A model generated the notes under the pieces. That model had not been told where the DNA came from and ran no database searches. It saw only the letters and a list, made by a program, of their open reading frames with translations. 64,000 bases of DNA. It comes from Candidatus Doudnabacteria bacterium RIFCSPHIGHO2_02_FULL_42_25. Lineage in GTDB: Bacteria; Patescibacteria; Doudnabacteria; UBA920; O2-02-FULL-48-8. The stretch spans positions 1 to 64,000 of the forward strand of contig MFEQ01000003.1 in the NCBI GenBank assembly GCA_001777665.1, read 5' to 3'. The translations under genes and the position numbers were made by a program. Below are positions 8,329-16,489 of the stretch, one piece after another (within the stretch, counting starts at the first letter, position 1; each line of letters starts with the position of its first letter).

Positions 8329-9666
8329 TTAGTTCAGATAAATTCGGTCCCGGATTAATTCAATCTCTTGCTTCAGTGCGACCCGCTCTTTAATTATGCG
8401 TTCAATCTTATCAATTGCGTGAATAACTGTGGTGTGGTCTCGGCCTCCAAAAAATTCGCCGATTGAGGGTAGGCTCGTTTCAAGCTCTTTACGAATAATA
8501 TACATCGCGATCTGTCTGGGGTTCACGTATTCTTTTTTGCGGGACTGTTTTAGTAAATCTTCTGGTGTCACATTATAAAAATCCGAGACAACCTCAATGA
8601 TTTTTTTGGCTGAAACCCCCCGTTTTTTGGGCGGAGTGATGACATTGACCAAAATGCTTTTGACCTGCTCGATAGTCGGCCGGGTGTTATTGAGTTGGCA
8701 GTAGACCATCAGTCGGTTGAGTGCTCCTTCGAGCTCGCGAATGTTGCTTTGGATGGTTTCAGCGATATAAGTTAGGATCTCTAACTCCACAGTGTAGTTT
8801 TTCTCTTTGACTTTGGTTTTGAGAATCGCTAATCTGGTTTCCAAATCCGGAGCTTGGATGTCAGCTATCATGCCCCACTCAAATCGTGAGACTAGGCGCT
8901 CTTCAATTGCTGGAATTTCTTTGGGCAATCGATCCGAAGTCATGACAACTTGTTTATTGTTTTGGTGCAGCGCGTTGAAGGTATGGAAAAATTCTTCCTG
9001 CGTGCCTTCGCGTCCAGCTAGAAACTGAATATCATCCACCAAAAGAATATCGACGGAGCGATAAATGTTTTTAAAGTGCTCGGTTTTGCCAGTTTGGACA
9101 GCAGAAACAAATTCGTTAGTAAATTTTTCACTTGTCACGTATAAAATTTTAGCGTTTGGATCTCTTTTCAGCATTTCGGCTCCCACCGCTTGCATTAAAT
9201 GAGTTTTACCTAGTCCCACTCCCCCATAAATAAAAAGAGGATTGTAAACAGTCCCTGGTTTTTTGCTTACAGCCAAACTCGCCGCGTGTGCTAGTTGGTT
9301 GTTCGAGCCGACGATGAAAGTATTGAAACTATACTTTGGGTTAAGTGTCGTGTTCTCTGCTTTCTTTGCAGCCGGGGCTATTCTCGAAACCTCTTTCGTA
9401 GTTTGTGGGCTGACATACATCGGACTGACGATTTGGTACTTAACTTCTTTGATTTCAGCGGCAATGGCCTTTAAGGCCTTGAGGATATCCTGGTGATATT
9501 TGTTTTGAAGCCACTCTTTAGTGAAGGCGTTCGGCACCCCGACCACTATGCCAATGTCACTTTTTTCAATAATTGAGGTACTTTTAAACCAAGTTGTGAA
9601 GTTAGCTTTACTTAAACTGAGTTCCAGATTTCCTAAGATTGCTTGCCAGAGTTGTTGGTTCGTCAT
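8329..9666 (-). CDS. dnaA: Chromosomal replication initiator protein DnaA
   Basis: Initiates replication by binding DnaA boxes and melting oriC. 445 aa with all expected parts: N-terminal domain I (LWQAILGNLELSLS), a short linker, AAA+ domain with Walker A GGVGLGKT (about 148-155) and Walker B ILLVDDIQF, and the C-terminal box-binding signature GGRDHTTVIHAIDKIE. ATG at 9666 with the divergent rpmH operon on the other side, the usual bacterial origin layout. A -35/-10 pair (TTTACA, 18 nt, TATGAT on the minus strand near 9854-9825) would give a ~150-nt leader containing a large inverted repeat. Confidence 0.98.
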   Translation of the reverse strand: MTNQQLWQAILGNLELSLSKANFTTWFKSTSIIEKSDIGIVVGVPNAFTKEWLQNKYHQDILKALKAIAAEIKEVKYQIVSPMYVSPQTTKEVSRIAPAAKKAENTTLNPKYSFNTFIVGSNNQLAHAASLAVSKKPGTVYNPLFIYGGVGLGKTHLMQAVGAEMLKRDPNAKILYVTSEKFTNEFVSAVQTGKTEHFKNIYRSVDILLVDDIQFLAGREGTQEEFFHTFNALHQNNKQVVMTSDRLPKEIPAIEERLVSRFEWGMIADIQAPDLETRLAILKTKVKEKNYTVELEILTYIAETIQSNIRELEGALNRLMVYCQLNNTRPTIEQVKSILVNVITPPKKRGVSAKKIIEVVSDFYNVTPEDLLKQSRKKEYVNPRQIAMYIIRKELETSLPSIGEFFGGRDHTTVIHAIDKIERIIKERVALKQEIELIRDRIYLN

Positions 9667-9813
9667 CCCAGTATATCAACTTCGATAATGGTTTTTGAGT
9701 TCGCTTTTGCGAATAAAACCATGTTTAAATTATTATTTACAGAAATCATGTTGATTAATCTTTAATTATCAAAAACCATTAGACAGCAAAAGCATCGAAG
9801 TTGTATTACTGGG
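9667..9813. repeat. Large inverted repeat in the dnaA leader
   Basis: CCCAGTATATCAACTTCGAT (9667-9686), starting at the base next to the dnaA start codon, is mirrored by ATCGAAGTTGTATTACTGGG (9794-9813). A second pair, AATGGTTTTTGA and TCAAAAACCATT, lies inside, plus a small hairpin TTCGC-TTTT-GCGAA (about 9700-9713). It would fold in the dnaA mRNA or extrude as a cruciform at the origin. Confidence 0.7.
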
Positions 9814-9948
9814 TCATGTTTTCTATCATAACAGAGAAGTTATCAACATGTAAATAATCAAAATTTGGCTAACCTAAAGGATTATTTTATCGCCCTGTTA
9901 ATATGATGTGGATTGCAGGTGCATTAAGTGTTACAAACAAACTTAGAG

Positions 9949-9977
9949 GTGACAAATTATCCACTTTATACTATAAT
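9949..9977 (+). promoter_or_regulatory. Promoter of the rpmH-rnpA-yidD-yidC-jag operon
   Basis: GTGACA (9949-9954), 17-nt spacer, perfect TATAAT (9972-9977). The spacer contains the TTATCCACT DnaA-box-like word, so DnaA could influence this promoter (inference). Confidence 0.7.
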
Positions 9978-10003
9978 CAGGAGAGTCATTAACGGGTAAG
10001 GCT

Positions 10004-10138
10004 ATGCAACCTACATATAATCCGAAGAAGAAACACCGAGTCCGGGTTCACGGCTTCCTGAAACGGATGCGATCCAAAAGCGGCCGAAGAGTTCTTTCTG
10101 CTCGTAGGGCTAAAGGAAGAGTACGACTGACGGTTTAA
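10004..10138 (+). CDS. rpmH: 50S ribosomal protein L34
   Basis: 44-aa basic protein beginning MQPTYNPKKKHRVRVHGF and containing the L34 signature RMRSKSGRRVLSARRAKGR. L34 is a late-assembling 23S-binding protein. First gene of the operon; only 2 nt separate it from rnpA, the standard bacterial arrangement. The N-terminus has PTYNPKKKHR in place of the more common RTYQPSNRKR. Confidence 0.95.
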   Translation: MQPTYNPKKKHRVRVHGFLKRMRSKSGRRVLSARRAKGRVRLTV

Positions 10139-10140
10139 GC

Positions 10141-10470
10141 ATGCTTAAATTTCTCAAAGACGATAAAGATTTTGCCGCCTTCCGCACCAGTAAGTCATTT
10201 CAGAACAGATTTCTAAAAATCCGAGTCCGATATGCCTTAAACCAAAACATTCCTCGTTTTGGTTTTATAATTCCCAAAAAAGTTATGCCGAAGGTCGTGG
10301 ATCGGAACAAAGTTAAACGTCGCATAAAATCGATTTTGGTTCAATCCATGAGTAAGGTTAAGGGAGCAGATGTTATATTCTATCCGCAAAAGGGTTTGCT
10401 GAAGCAAGATTTCCAAACCTTAACTCATGATGTTCACGAATTATTTACGAAAGCAAGACTATGGAAGTAA
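10141..10470 (+). CDS. rnpA: Ribonuclease P protein component
   Basis: Protein subunit that helps the RNase P ribozyme cleave 5' leaders from pre-tRNAs. 109 aa, basic. The conserved RNR-type helix is seen as DRNKVKRRIKSIL (about 58-70); FGFIIPKKV represents the preceding strand. It overlaps yidD by 10 nt and follows rpmH by 2 nt. Confidence 0.92.
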   Translation: MLKFLKDDKDFAAFRTSKSFQNRFLKIRVRYALNQNIPRFGFIIPKKVMPKVVDRNKVKRRIKSILVQSMSKVKGADVIFYPQKGLLKQDFQTLTHDVHELFTKARLWK

Positions 10471-10724
10471 TTAATATAATTAGCAGAGTAGTCGCCCTTC
10501 CCTTACTCGGGTTAGTTTTGCTATATCAAAAAACCCTATCGCCTGATCATGGACTTTTTAAATTTCGATATCCTTACGGTTATTGTAAATTCTATCCTTC
10601 TTGTTCTGCATATGGGGTACTGGTTTTAAAGAAAGACGGAATTCTCGGATTGCCGAAAATCATTAATCGCTTAATTCAATGTCGACCAGGGGTTTCACCG
10701 GCAATTGATCAGCCATACAAATGA
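10461..10724 (+). CDS. yidD: Membrane protein insertion efficiency factor YidD
   Basis: 87 aa. Contains the YidD hallmarks LLYQKTLSPDHG, CKFYPSCSAYGVLVLKKDG and the CRPG segment near the C-terminus (three Cys of the FxPTCSxYA and NRLxRCxP motifs). An N-terminal amphipathic/hydrophobic helix suggests membrane association. Assists YidC-dependent insertion. It overlaps rnpA by 10 nt and yidC by 4 nt. Confidence 0.93.
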   Translation: MEVINIISRVVALPLLGLVLLYQKTLSPDHGLFKFRYPYGYCKFYPSCSAYGVLVLKKDGILGLPKIINRLIQCRPGVSPAIDQPYK

Positions 10725-11452
10725 CAGAATTTTTTTCGTCCATTTTTGGACCCATAATCAAAGTTCTCAAACCAATTATTTATACTCCACTTTTAAATAT
10801 ATTGGTTTTTACATATAATTTTATTCCTGATTTGGGGGTTGCGATTGTTCTTTTGACCATCGTCATCAGGTTAATAATGTTGCCTTCATTCCATAAATCT
10901 TTGAAGCAACAAAAGAAAATGCAGGAGTTGCAGCCAAAGATTAATGAGTTAAGGACTAAATTCAAAGACGACAAACAGGCTGAAATGAAAGCCATGATGG
11001 AGCTGTATAAAGAACACGATGTCAGCCCATTTGGTTCCTGTTCGACCCTGCTTATTCAGTTGCCGATCTTGGCAGCGCTTTCCACTTTGTTTGCCAGAAC
11101 CGGAAGTGATGCTCTACTGCACGATCTCTACAGTTTTGTCGCAACTCCAGAACATTTTTCCACGATGTTCCTCGGATTTATAGACCTCGCTGCGAAAAAT
11201 AATTATGTTTTGGTGGGAATTGCTTCACTTTTGCAGTATGTCCAAGCCAAATTAAGCATGCCGAAGCACAAAGTCGAAGATGCCATGCAACGCAGCCTTC
11301 AGAACTCCATGCTTTATTTTTTCCCGATTATTTTGTTTGTTTCAATTCTTGCATTGCCAGCCGGCTTGGCATTATATATAGTAGTAACTACTCTATTTAG
11401 TATCGGGCAACAGTATTACATTTTAAGGCAAGAAGCGAAGCAATCTCTATGA
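10721..11452 (+). CDS. yidC: Membrane protein insertase YidC/Oxa1
   Basis: Inserts membrane proteins, alone or with Sec. 243 aa, the short Gram-positive/Oxa1-like form without the large periplasmic domain. Five hydrophobic stretches are visible: about 20-45 (with LGVAIVLLTIVIRL, containing the conserved positively charged R of the hydrophilic groove), 98-115, 145-165, 188-205 and 208-228. A charged cytoplasmic loop (KSLKQQKKMQELQPKINELR) follows the first core helix, as in the family. It lies between yidD and jag with 4-nt overlaps. Confidence 0.93.
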   Translation: MTEFFSSIFGPIIKVLKPIIYTPLLNILVFTYNFIPDLGVAIVLLTIVIRLIMLPSFHKSLKQQKKMQELQPKINELRTKFKDDKQAEMKAMMELYKEHDVSPFGSCSTLLIQLPILAALSTLFARTGSDALLHDLYSFVATPEHFSTMFLGFIDLAAKNNYVLVGIASLLQYVQAKLSMPKHKVEDAMQRSLQNSMLYFFPIILFVSILALPAGLALYIVVTTLFSIGQQYYILRQEAKQSL

Positions 11453-11937
11453 ATGAAACTCTAAAAAAGATGGTATTGGACTTACTCAAACAGATGGGGT
11501 TTGAGGCAGAAGTCTATGAACGACAAGAAGAAGGGCGCACTGTTTTTAATGTCAAAACTCATGACGCGCAACTTTTGATTGGCAAACAAGGTGCGAATCT
11601 GGAAGCCCTGCAACATATGATTCGAATTTTGTTTCGCAAACAAACCCAAGATGACAGGTTTCCATTTGCTATCGACATTGATGACTACAGGGATAAACGA
11701 GTGTTGTATCTGAAAGAGTTAGCCAGAAAAGCCGCTCATCATGTCAGACAAACTAGGAAGCCAGTCAGCCTGGAACCCATGCCAGCCTATGAACGACGAG
11801 TCGTGCATAGCTATCTTTCGCTTTACAATGATATTGGTTCAGAAAGTGTCGGAGTTGATCCAAATCGAAAGTTAATCATCAAACCGAAAGCCAAAGAAAA
11901 AAATCCCGATGACTTCAACTTTATTGAGAATATGTAG
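11449..11937 (+). CDS. jag: KH/R3H RNA-binding protein Jag (KhpB)
   Basis: 162 aa. KH domain with the GKQGANLEALQHMIR loop (GxxG variant, about 45-58), followed by an R3H domain with the R-x3-H pattern in YERRVVHSYL (about 119-128). The N-terminal Jag_N domain of Firmicutes is absent, as in short homologues. KhpB-like proteins bind RNA and affect cell elongation; the link to yidC is conserved. Last gene of the rpmH operon, overlapping yidC by 4 nt. Confidence 0.9.
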   Translation: MNETLKKMVLDLLKQMGFEAEVYERQEEGRTVFNVKTHDAQLLIGKQGANLEALQHMIRILFRKQTQDDRFPFAIDIDDYRDKRVLYLKELARKAAHHVRQTRKPVSLEPMPAYERRVVHSYLSLYNDIGSESVGVDPNRKLIIKPKAKEKNPDDFNFIENM

Positions 11938-11976
11938 CGCTCTGTCCATTCCGAGCAAAGCGAGGAATCGCTCCTC

Positions 11977-11991
11977 CGAGGGTGACCCTCG
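11977..11991. repeat. Solo copy of the RAYT-associated palindrome
   Basis: CGAGGGTGACCCTCG: 7-bp arms around a central base. Identical 15-mers flank the RAYT transposase at 58391-58405 and 59036-59050. It lies in the 230-nt gap after jag, within further imperfect repeats (TCCGAGCAAAGCGAGGAATCG; TCCCTCCGCTCC). Confidence 0.8.
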
Positions 11992-12053
11992 TAAGAGGGG
12001 TCCCTCCGCTCCTGCTTGACTTAGCCCTTACGAGGTCGGTCGGGATGACAGGA

Positions 12054-12076
12054 CAAGGTCACAAATTGTGACCTTG
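12054..12076. repeat. Perfect palindrome in the jag-ORF6N gap
   Basis: CAAGGTCACAA and TTGTGACCTTG, 11-bp arms around a single A. No T run follows, so a regulatory or repeat function is more likely than termination. Confidence 0.6.
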
Positions 12077-12133
12077 AATTGAATCAGTGTAAAATGTTTT
12101 GACAATTTTAGAAGATAGTTTTAAAATTAAAAT

Positions 12134-12160
12134 AAGTCGGAAAGCCGACTTTTTATTTTT
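12134..12160 (+). promoter_or_regulatory. Terminator-like hairpin in front of the ORF6N gene
   Basis: AAGTCGG-AAAG-CCGACTT followed by TTTTATTTTT, ending 8 nt before the ATG at 12169. It looks like an intrinsic terminator but sits where the ribosome must bind. Similar hairpins precede the genes at 44707 and 52782. Confidence 0.6.
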
Positions 12161-12168
12161 ATACAATC

Positions 12169-12684
12169 ATGAAAAATAATTTATTAATTTCTGAGCGAAT
12201 TGAAAGCAAAATTTATCTTATCCGTGGGAAAAAAGTAATGTTTGATGGTGATTTGGCCGAGCTTTATGGGGTAGAAACGAAAATGTTGAATCGTGCGGTG
12301 AGAAGAAACAGAGATCGTTTTCCTGTCGATTTTATGTTTCAATTAAACCAGAAGGAAATCAAGATTTGGGAAAACTTGAGGTTCCAATTTGGCACCTCAA
12401 GTTTAGGTCATGGAGGTCGCAGATATCCACCAATGGTCTTTACAGAGCAAGGCATTGCAATGCTTTCAAGTGTCTTAAACAGCAAGGGAGCAATCCAAGT
12501 TAACATCCAAATCATGCGAACGTTTACAAAGCTACGTGAGATGCTGGCAACTAATAGAGAATTACGAGAAAAAATAGAAAAACTTGAACGCAAGTATGAT
12601 CAGCGGTTCAAAATTGTCTTTAATGCGATTAGAAATTTGTTATCTACTGAAACCAAACCAACGAAAGAGATTGGTTTTAAGTAG
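12169..12684 (+). CDS. ORF6N-domain DNA-binding protein
   Basis: 171 aa. The N-terminal ~100 residues match the ORF6N domain of phage and accessory proteins: IESKIYLIRGKKVMFDGDLA, ELYGVETKMLNRAVRRN, RFPVDFMFQL and FTEQGIAMLSSVL. The C-terminus (about 125-150) is a charged coiled coil. ORF6N proteins are thought to bind DNA and are often mobile or toxin-linked. Ends at the base before the stop of the convergent O-antigen-ligase-like gene. A terminator-like hairpin precedes the start. Confidence 0.88.
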   Translation: MKNNLLISERIESKIYLIRGKKVMFDGDLAELYGVETKMLNRAVRRNRDRFPVDFMFQLNQKEIKIWENLRFQFGTSSLGHGGRRYPPMVFTEQGIAMLSSVLNSKGAIQVNIQIMRTFTKLREMLATNRELREKIEKLERKYDQRFKIVFNAIRNLLSTETKPTKEIGFK

Positions 12685-13863
12685 TTATTGTTTTATATAA
12701 AATAGACTGATGGCGAACCAAAAGAGTAAGGCTAAGTCGTTTTTGAAATAAGAAGTGTCGACGAGGCCGTGAATTAAAACAGTTAGAATAAAAATACTCG
12801 CAGCGAATTTAATCAGCTGCGGGTGCTTGTCCGCCGAAGCTTTAGCGAAGGCGGATTTTTGATACTGCTTCAGGGCCAGATTAATTATCCATGCAAAACT
12901 TAGGATGCCCAATAATCCTAGCTCCACCCACAGAGCCAAAAATAAATTATGCGGATAGTTATGAATTTCTCCCGTGTAACCTGCTTCTGCTTGGGTTGTT
13001 CGAAATCCATAGAGACCATTACCCAAAAACGGATTATCCAGGATTTTATTGACCCCGATCCCCATTAGCTCTAATCTCGCATTGGTCGAGGAATCAGAAA
13101 TTCCGAGTGTTATTCGATCACGAATCGAGCTGATCAGGAGTAAGGCCAGGACTCCTATAACTGCAGGAATTATTATTTTTTTTAAGCCAAATTGATTGAT
13201 AAGGACGACAAAAATGCTCAAAGCTACGGCCAACCAAGCGCCTCTAGAAAAAGTTACGATTAATGCTGTTCCAATAATTAACAATCCAATTCCTGATATC
13301 CAAATATTTTTTGTTAATTTATAGCCATTGAGCCAGAGAGTCACAAAAAATGCAAACAACGGAGCTAAATATAAACTTAAAGCATTCGGATGAGCAAAAA
13401 TCGAAACGATGCGACGTGGTTCATCTCCATAGCCCCAGAACTTGGGCAGTAAATGAATAAAACTATAATACTGAAAAATTCCAAAAGCAGAAATTAGCAC
13501 TGTCACCCAGAATAGGGGTTTTATGATAACTGTTATCTGTTTACTGTTAACTGTCAGAACAATGGCGTAGAAAATTAAAATAGGTTCGATAATAAACGCT
13601 CGCAACAACCCAAGAGCTTTAATTGGTTCAGGCGAAAATGCCGTGCTGATAATTCCCGCAATTACAAAAAGAATTATCGCATAATTTATATTTCCCAAAG
13701 ATTTTATTTTTTGCTTGATATCTGATAACTGATATCTGATAACTGACCCAACTAAAAAGCCCACGATCAGAATTTCTAGGAGCGTCGTGGGCAGTGGTCC
13801 GATTTGGAATCGGACCAGATAGATTGGAGCAAAAGCTAGGATGAGAGCTAGAAACCAGACCAT
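12685..13863 (-). CDS. O-antigen ligase/polymerase family membrane protein (Wzy_C type)
   Basis: 392 aa with about 10-11 hydrophobic segments. The long loop with FSRGAWLA (about 211-218) and NPFLGNGLYGFRT, plus YPHNLFLALWVELGLLG near residue 308, are typical of the Wzy_C/WaaL/PglL domain. These proteins join or polymerise surface glycans on lipid carriers outside the membrane. The gene contains two in-frame repeat insertions: one at 12830-12855 (giving SAFAKASADKH) and two related ones at 13525-13557 and 13717-13746. It follows the PBP1A gene by 2 nt, so an envelope operon. Confidence 0.85.
   Translation of the reverse strand: MVWFLALILAFAPIYLVRFQIGPLPTTLLEILIVGFLVGSVIRYQLSDIKQKIKSLGNINYAIILFVIAGIISTAFSPEPIKALGLLRAFIIEPILIFYAIVLTVNSKQITVIIKPLFWVTVLISAFGIFQYYSFIHLLPKFWGYGDEPRRIVSIFAHPNALSLYLAPLFAFFVTLWLNGYKLTKNIWISGIGLLIIGTALIVTFSRGAWLAVALSIFVVLINQFGLKKIIIPAVIGVLALLLISSIRDRITLGISDSSTNARLELMGIGVNKILDNPFLGNGLYGFRTTQAEAGYTGEIHNYPHNLFLALWVELGLLGILSFAWIINLALKQYQKSAFAKASADKHPQLIKFAASIFILTVLIHGLVDTSYFKNDLALLFWFAISLFYIKQ
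12830..12855 (-). repeat. In-frame palindromic repeat insertion (FAKASADK type)
   Basis: Imperfect palindrome with TCCGCC/GGCGGA ends inside the O-antigen-ligase-like gene. Read in frame it adds AFAKASADK in a loop between membrane helices. From memory, this peptide recurs in unrelated Patescibacteria proteins, which argues for an insertion element tolerated in coding DNA. Confidence 0.65.
13525..13557. repeat. In-frame short-period repeat 1
   Basis: Imperfect tandem copies of a GATAACTGTTATCTG / TTACTGTTAACTG unit inside the ligase-like gene, coding for VNSKQITV. Confidence 0.5.
13717..13746. repeat. In-frame short-period repeat 2
   Basis: Two direct copies of GATATCTGATAACT inside the same gene, coding for RYQLSDIKQ. 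The unit resembles that at 13525-13557. Confidence 0.55.
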
Positions 13864-13865
13864 AG

Positions 13866-16442
13866 TTATGAGCCAGTATTAATATTGATTCTTATTGATT
13901 TTTGGATGGAGCCACCATTCGTAAGTCGCACGAGGGCGGTAAGCGTCTGCCACCCATTTTTAGCTTGAGTTATTGTAAAGCTATAAGGTGCCGAAGCTTT
14001 GCTCCCAATAAATTCACCTTCCAGTATTAAATCCACAGCGATGACCGAGCCATTAGAAACATTGACCTGGACTGTCATTGGGAGGGAAGTAATTTCTTGA
14101 TTATCGCTAGGAGTCACGAAGTTAACTGACTGTTCAATGATGAAGTCCGGATTGACACTTCCATCATCCAATTCATCTGGTGGATAGGTATAACCGGCTG
14201 ATTTGGCCCAATAAACAACAGGAGCTTCCCAAGCAGCATTGTTCGGCATTTCTGAATGGATGGGTGTGTAGACTCTGGTTTCGACTAGTTCAGGAGGCGT
14301 CTGATCAGTAGCTTTTTTCCCGTTTAATTTATTGATTTTCACAGCGACATGGACATCATCGAATGTTTGAGGCAATCCAAAGCTGGAAAAAACTTCAGAT
14401 TTGGTGTTGGGGGTGTATTCAGTGGGCAGTTTACCCGAAATAGTATCGACGAAGACATGCTGGATCCCTGATGGTTCTAAGAATTGTTCAGGTGGCATGG
14501 ATTTGGCTTTCAATGCTTCGCGCATAAATTGATTCCAGATCGGAGCGGCAACGATTACCCCATCAGCGCCAGCACGCATTTTTGTATGATCATTGTTCCC
14601 AGCCCAGACTCCGGCCACGAGTGAAGGAGTAAACCCAAGAGTCCAACCATCCCGCCATTCGTTGGTCGTCCCCGTTTTGGCAGCCACCACTCTGTCTGAC
14701 AAAATCAGTGGAGACTTCGCCCCAAAGATAAAAGTTCTAGCGTCATTGTCTGTCATGACACTGATAGTTTGATAAGCGACTTGCGGATCGATTACCTGCT
14801 GCCCTGGATTTTCTTGGTATTCTTCCAAAACTTCACCTTTACTATCCTCAACTCGTAGAATCGGCGTTTGTTGTTGTTTAACTCCCATGTTCGCAAAAGT
14901 TCCCATAGCTGCGACGTGATCTATTAATTTAACTTCACAGCCACCAAGCACCAACGATAGACCACAGCGATCAGCGCTGATATCAGAAGTAATCCCCATA
15001 TCTTTAGCGGTATCGATGGCATCAGATACTCCAACCAAGGCTAAAGTTTTCACTGCGGGGATGTTAAGGGAGCCTGCGAAGGCTTTACGAATATTTATGA
15101 CTCCATAGTTGCTGCCATCATAGTTGTTTGGTGAGTAATCTTTCCCACCATAAGTGCCAAAACTAGTTTTAACATCCACAAGCATCGTGGCTGGGCTCAT
15201 CCCTTCTTTGAAAGCGGTTGCGTAAATATAAGGTTTGATAGAGGATCCAGGCTGGAGCTCACTTAGTGCGACGTTGAGCTGACAGTAACCGCAATCTTCT
15301 TTAAAGTACTCTCTGGACCCGACCATGGCCAAGATTTGCCCCGTCTTTGGGTCTTGTGCCACCAATCCCGCATTGGTGGCTTTATTAAACTTTTCGTTGC
15401 GTGTTACACCTTCAGATACAGCTTTTTCGGCAATTTGCTGCATATCCCAGTCGAGAGTTGTGATAACTTTGAGTCCCCCTTCTTCTAGGGCTTTTTCCCC
15501 GTATTTTTCCGCGAGCAAATCCACAGTATAGAGCACAAAATGCGGAGCGAGGATCGCATCTCTGATTTTACTAAAGACCACAACTTCTTTTTTGGAAACA
15601 TCTCTTTCTTCAGAGGTGATGTAGCCTTGTTCAGCCATCAAATCCAAGATTCGTTCGTGACGGGCATCGAGTGCTTCGCGGTGAGGGCCGTTGGGATTAT
15701 AAAAAGTTGGAGCTTGCGGTAGGGCTGCTAAGTAAGCTGCTTCGGCCAGGGTGATATTTTTGGCTTGTTTGTTGAAATAAGTTTGGGCAGCAGCTTCCAC
15801 GCCATAAGCGTTTTGGCCATATGGGATTTCGTTGAGGTAGAGTTGGAGAATTTCATCCTTACTAAATTTCTGTCCGATTTCGATGGCCAGTACTGCCTCT
15901 TTGATTTTACGGGTAAAAGTTTTTTCCCGAGTTAAAATCGCGTTACGTACAAATTGCTGGGTAATGGTCGAACCACCTTGGGAGGTACTACCACTGGTGA
16001 TGTCGACCCAAACCGAACGGACAATTCCTCGCCAGTCCACGCCAGGGTTGCTATAGAAATTTTTATCTTCAATCGCGATCGAAGCTTGCTTGACATAGTC
16101 TGGCAAGTCGTCGAGTTTAATCAAGGTTCGTTTGGCCTCGCCGTGGACTTCATAGAGTAGGGTGGTGCCATCGCGAGCGTAGATTTTTGTGGATTGCGGG
16201 ACGATCCGAGCGTTGAGTTTATTTGGATCAGGCAGACTCAACGAAATCATGGCAAAAGTTAGGCTGCCCAAAAGCAGCATCGCAGCACCAAAGTAAAGAC
16301 AAGCCATAAAAATTCTTTTTTGCCAGCTTTTTTGTTGACGCAAATGATCCCAAAGATACTTGGGGAGTTTCAAAATAGTAGCCAGAACACCTTTCAGTGT
16401 AGGTTTGTTATTTCTGTTCCAATTGGAGTAATAGTATGACAT
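13866..16442 (-). CDS. Penicillin-binding protein 1A (bifunctional transglycosylase/transpeptidase)
   Basis: Polymerises and cross-links peptidoglycan. 858 aa from ATG 16442; an upstream in-frame TTG at 16466 is less likely because it sits at the promoter. One N-terminal transmembrane helix (about 45-70). Glycosyltransferase 51 domain: IAIEDKNFYSNPGVDWRGI with the catalytic Glu, QGGSTITQQ and RKIKEAVLAIEIG. Transpeptidase domain: SxxK in PGSSIKPYIYATAF, later KTGTTNEWRDGW. The C-terminal ~170 residues form Ig-like beta segments. Divergent from tyrS; followed by the O-antigen-ligase-like gene. Confidence 0.93.
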   Translation of the reverse strand: MSYYYSNWNRNNKPTLKGVLATILKLPKYLWDHLRQQKSWQKRIFMACLYFGAAMLLLGSLTFAMISLSLPDPNKLNARIVPQSTKIYARDGTTLLYEVHGEAKRTLIKLDDLPDYVKQASIAIEDKNFYSNPGVDWRGIVRSVWVDITSGSTSQGGSTITQQFVRNAILTREKTFTRKIKEAVLAIEIGQKFSKDEILQLYLNEIPYGQNAYGVEAAAQTYFNKQAKNITLAEAAYLAALPQAPTFYNPNGPHREALDARHERILDLMAEQGYITSEERDVSKKEVVVFSKIRDAILAPHFVLYTVDLLAEKYGEKALEEGGLKVITTLDWDMQQIAEKAVSEGVTRNEKFNKATNAGLVAQDPKTGQILAMVGSREYFKEDCGYCQLNVALSELQPGSSIKPYIYATAFKEGMSPATMLVDVKTSFGTYGGKDYSPNNYDGSNYGVINIRKAFAGSLNIPAVKTLALVGVSDAIDTAKDMGITSDISADRCGLSLVLGGCEVKLIDHVAAMGTFANMGVKQQQTPILRVEDSKGEVLEEYQENPGQQVIDPQVAYQTISVMTDNDARTFIFGAKSPLILSDRVVAAKTGTTNEWRDGWTLGFTPSLVAGVWAGNNDHTKMRAGADGVIVAAPIWNQFMREALKAKSMPPEQFLEPSGIQHVFVDTISGKLPTEYTPNTKSEVFSSFGLPQTFDDVHVAVKINKLNGKKATDQTPPELVETRVYTPIHSEMPNNAAWEAPVVYWAKSAGYTYPPDELDDGSVNPDFIIEQSVNFVTPSDNQEITSLPMTVQVNVSNGSVIAVDLILEGEFIGSKASAPYSFTITQAKNGWQTLTALVRLTNGGSIQKSIRININTGS

Positions 16443-16474
16443 GTTAACGCTTTCTAATTTTACCAAAAAATTGC

Positions 16475-16480
16475 TATAAT
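16475..16480 (+). promoter_or_regulatory. Extended -10 box of tyrS (leaderless start)
   Basis: TTGCTATAAT ends 9 nt before the ATG at 16490. The transcript should begin within about 3 nt of the start codon, and no Shine-Dalgarno sequence is present. Confidence 0.7.
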
Positions 16481-16489
16481 ATCCACATT

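Larger units (their letters stand above)
9667..10003. other. Candidate origin of replication (oriC) between dnaA and rpmH
   Basis: 337-nt AT-rich gap between divergent dnaA and rpmH. One-mismatch DnaA boxes: TTATCAACA near 9840 and TTATCCACT near 9958; TTATTTACA near 9732 is weaker. The position next to dnaA-dnaN is the commonest place for bacterial oriC. The box count is low, so this is inferred chiefly from gene order. Confidence 0.55.
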
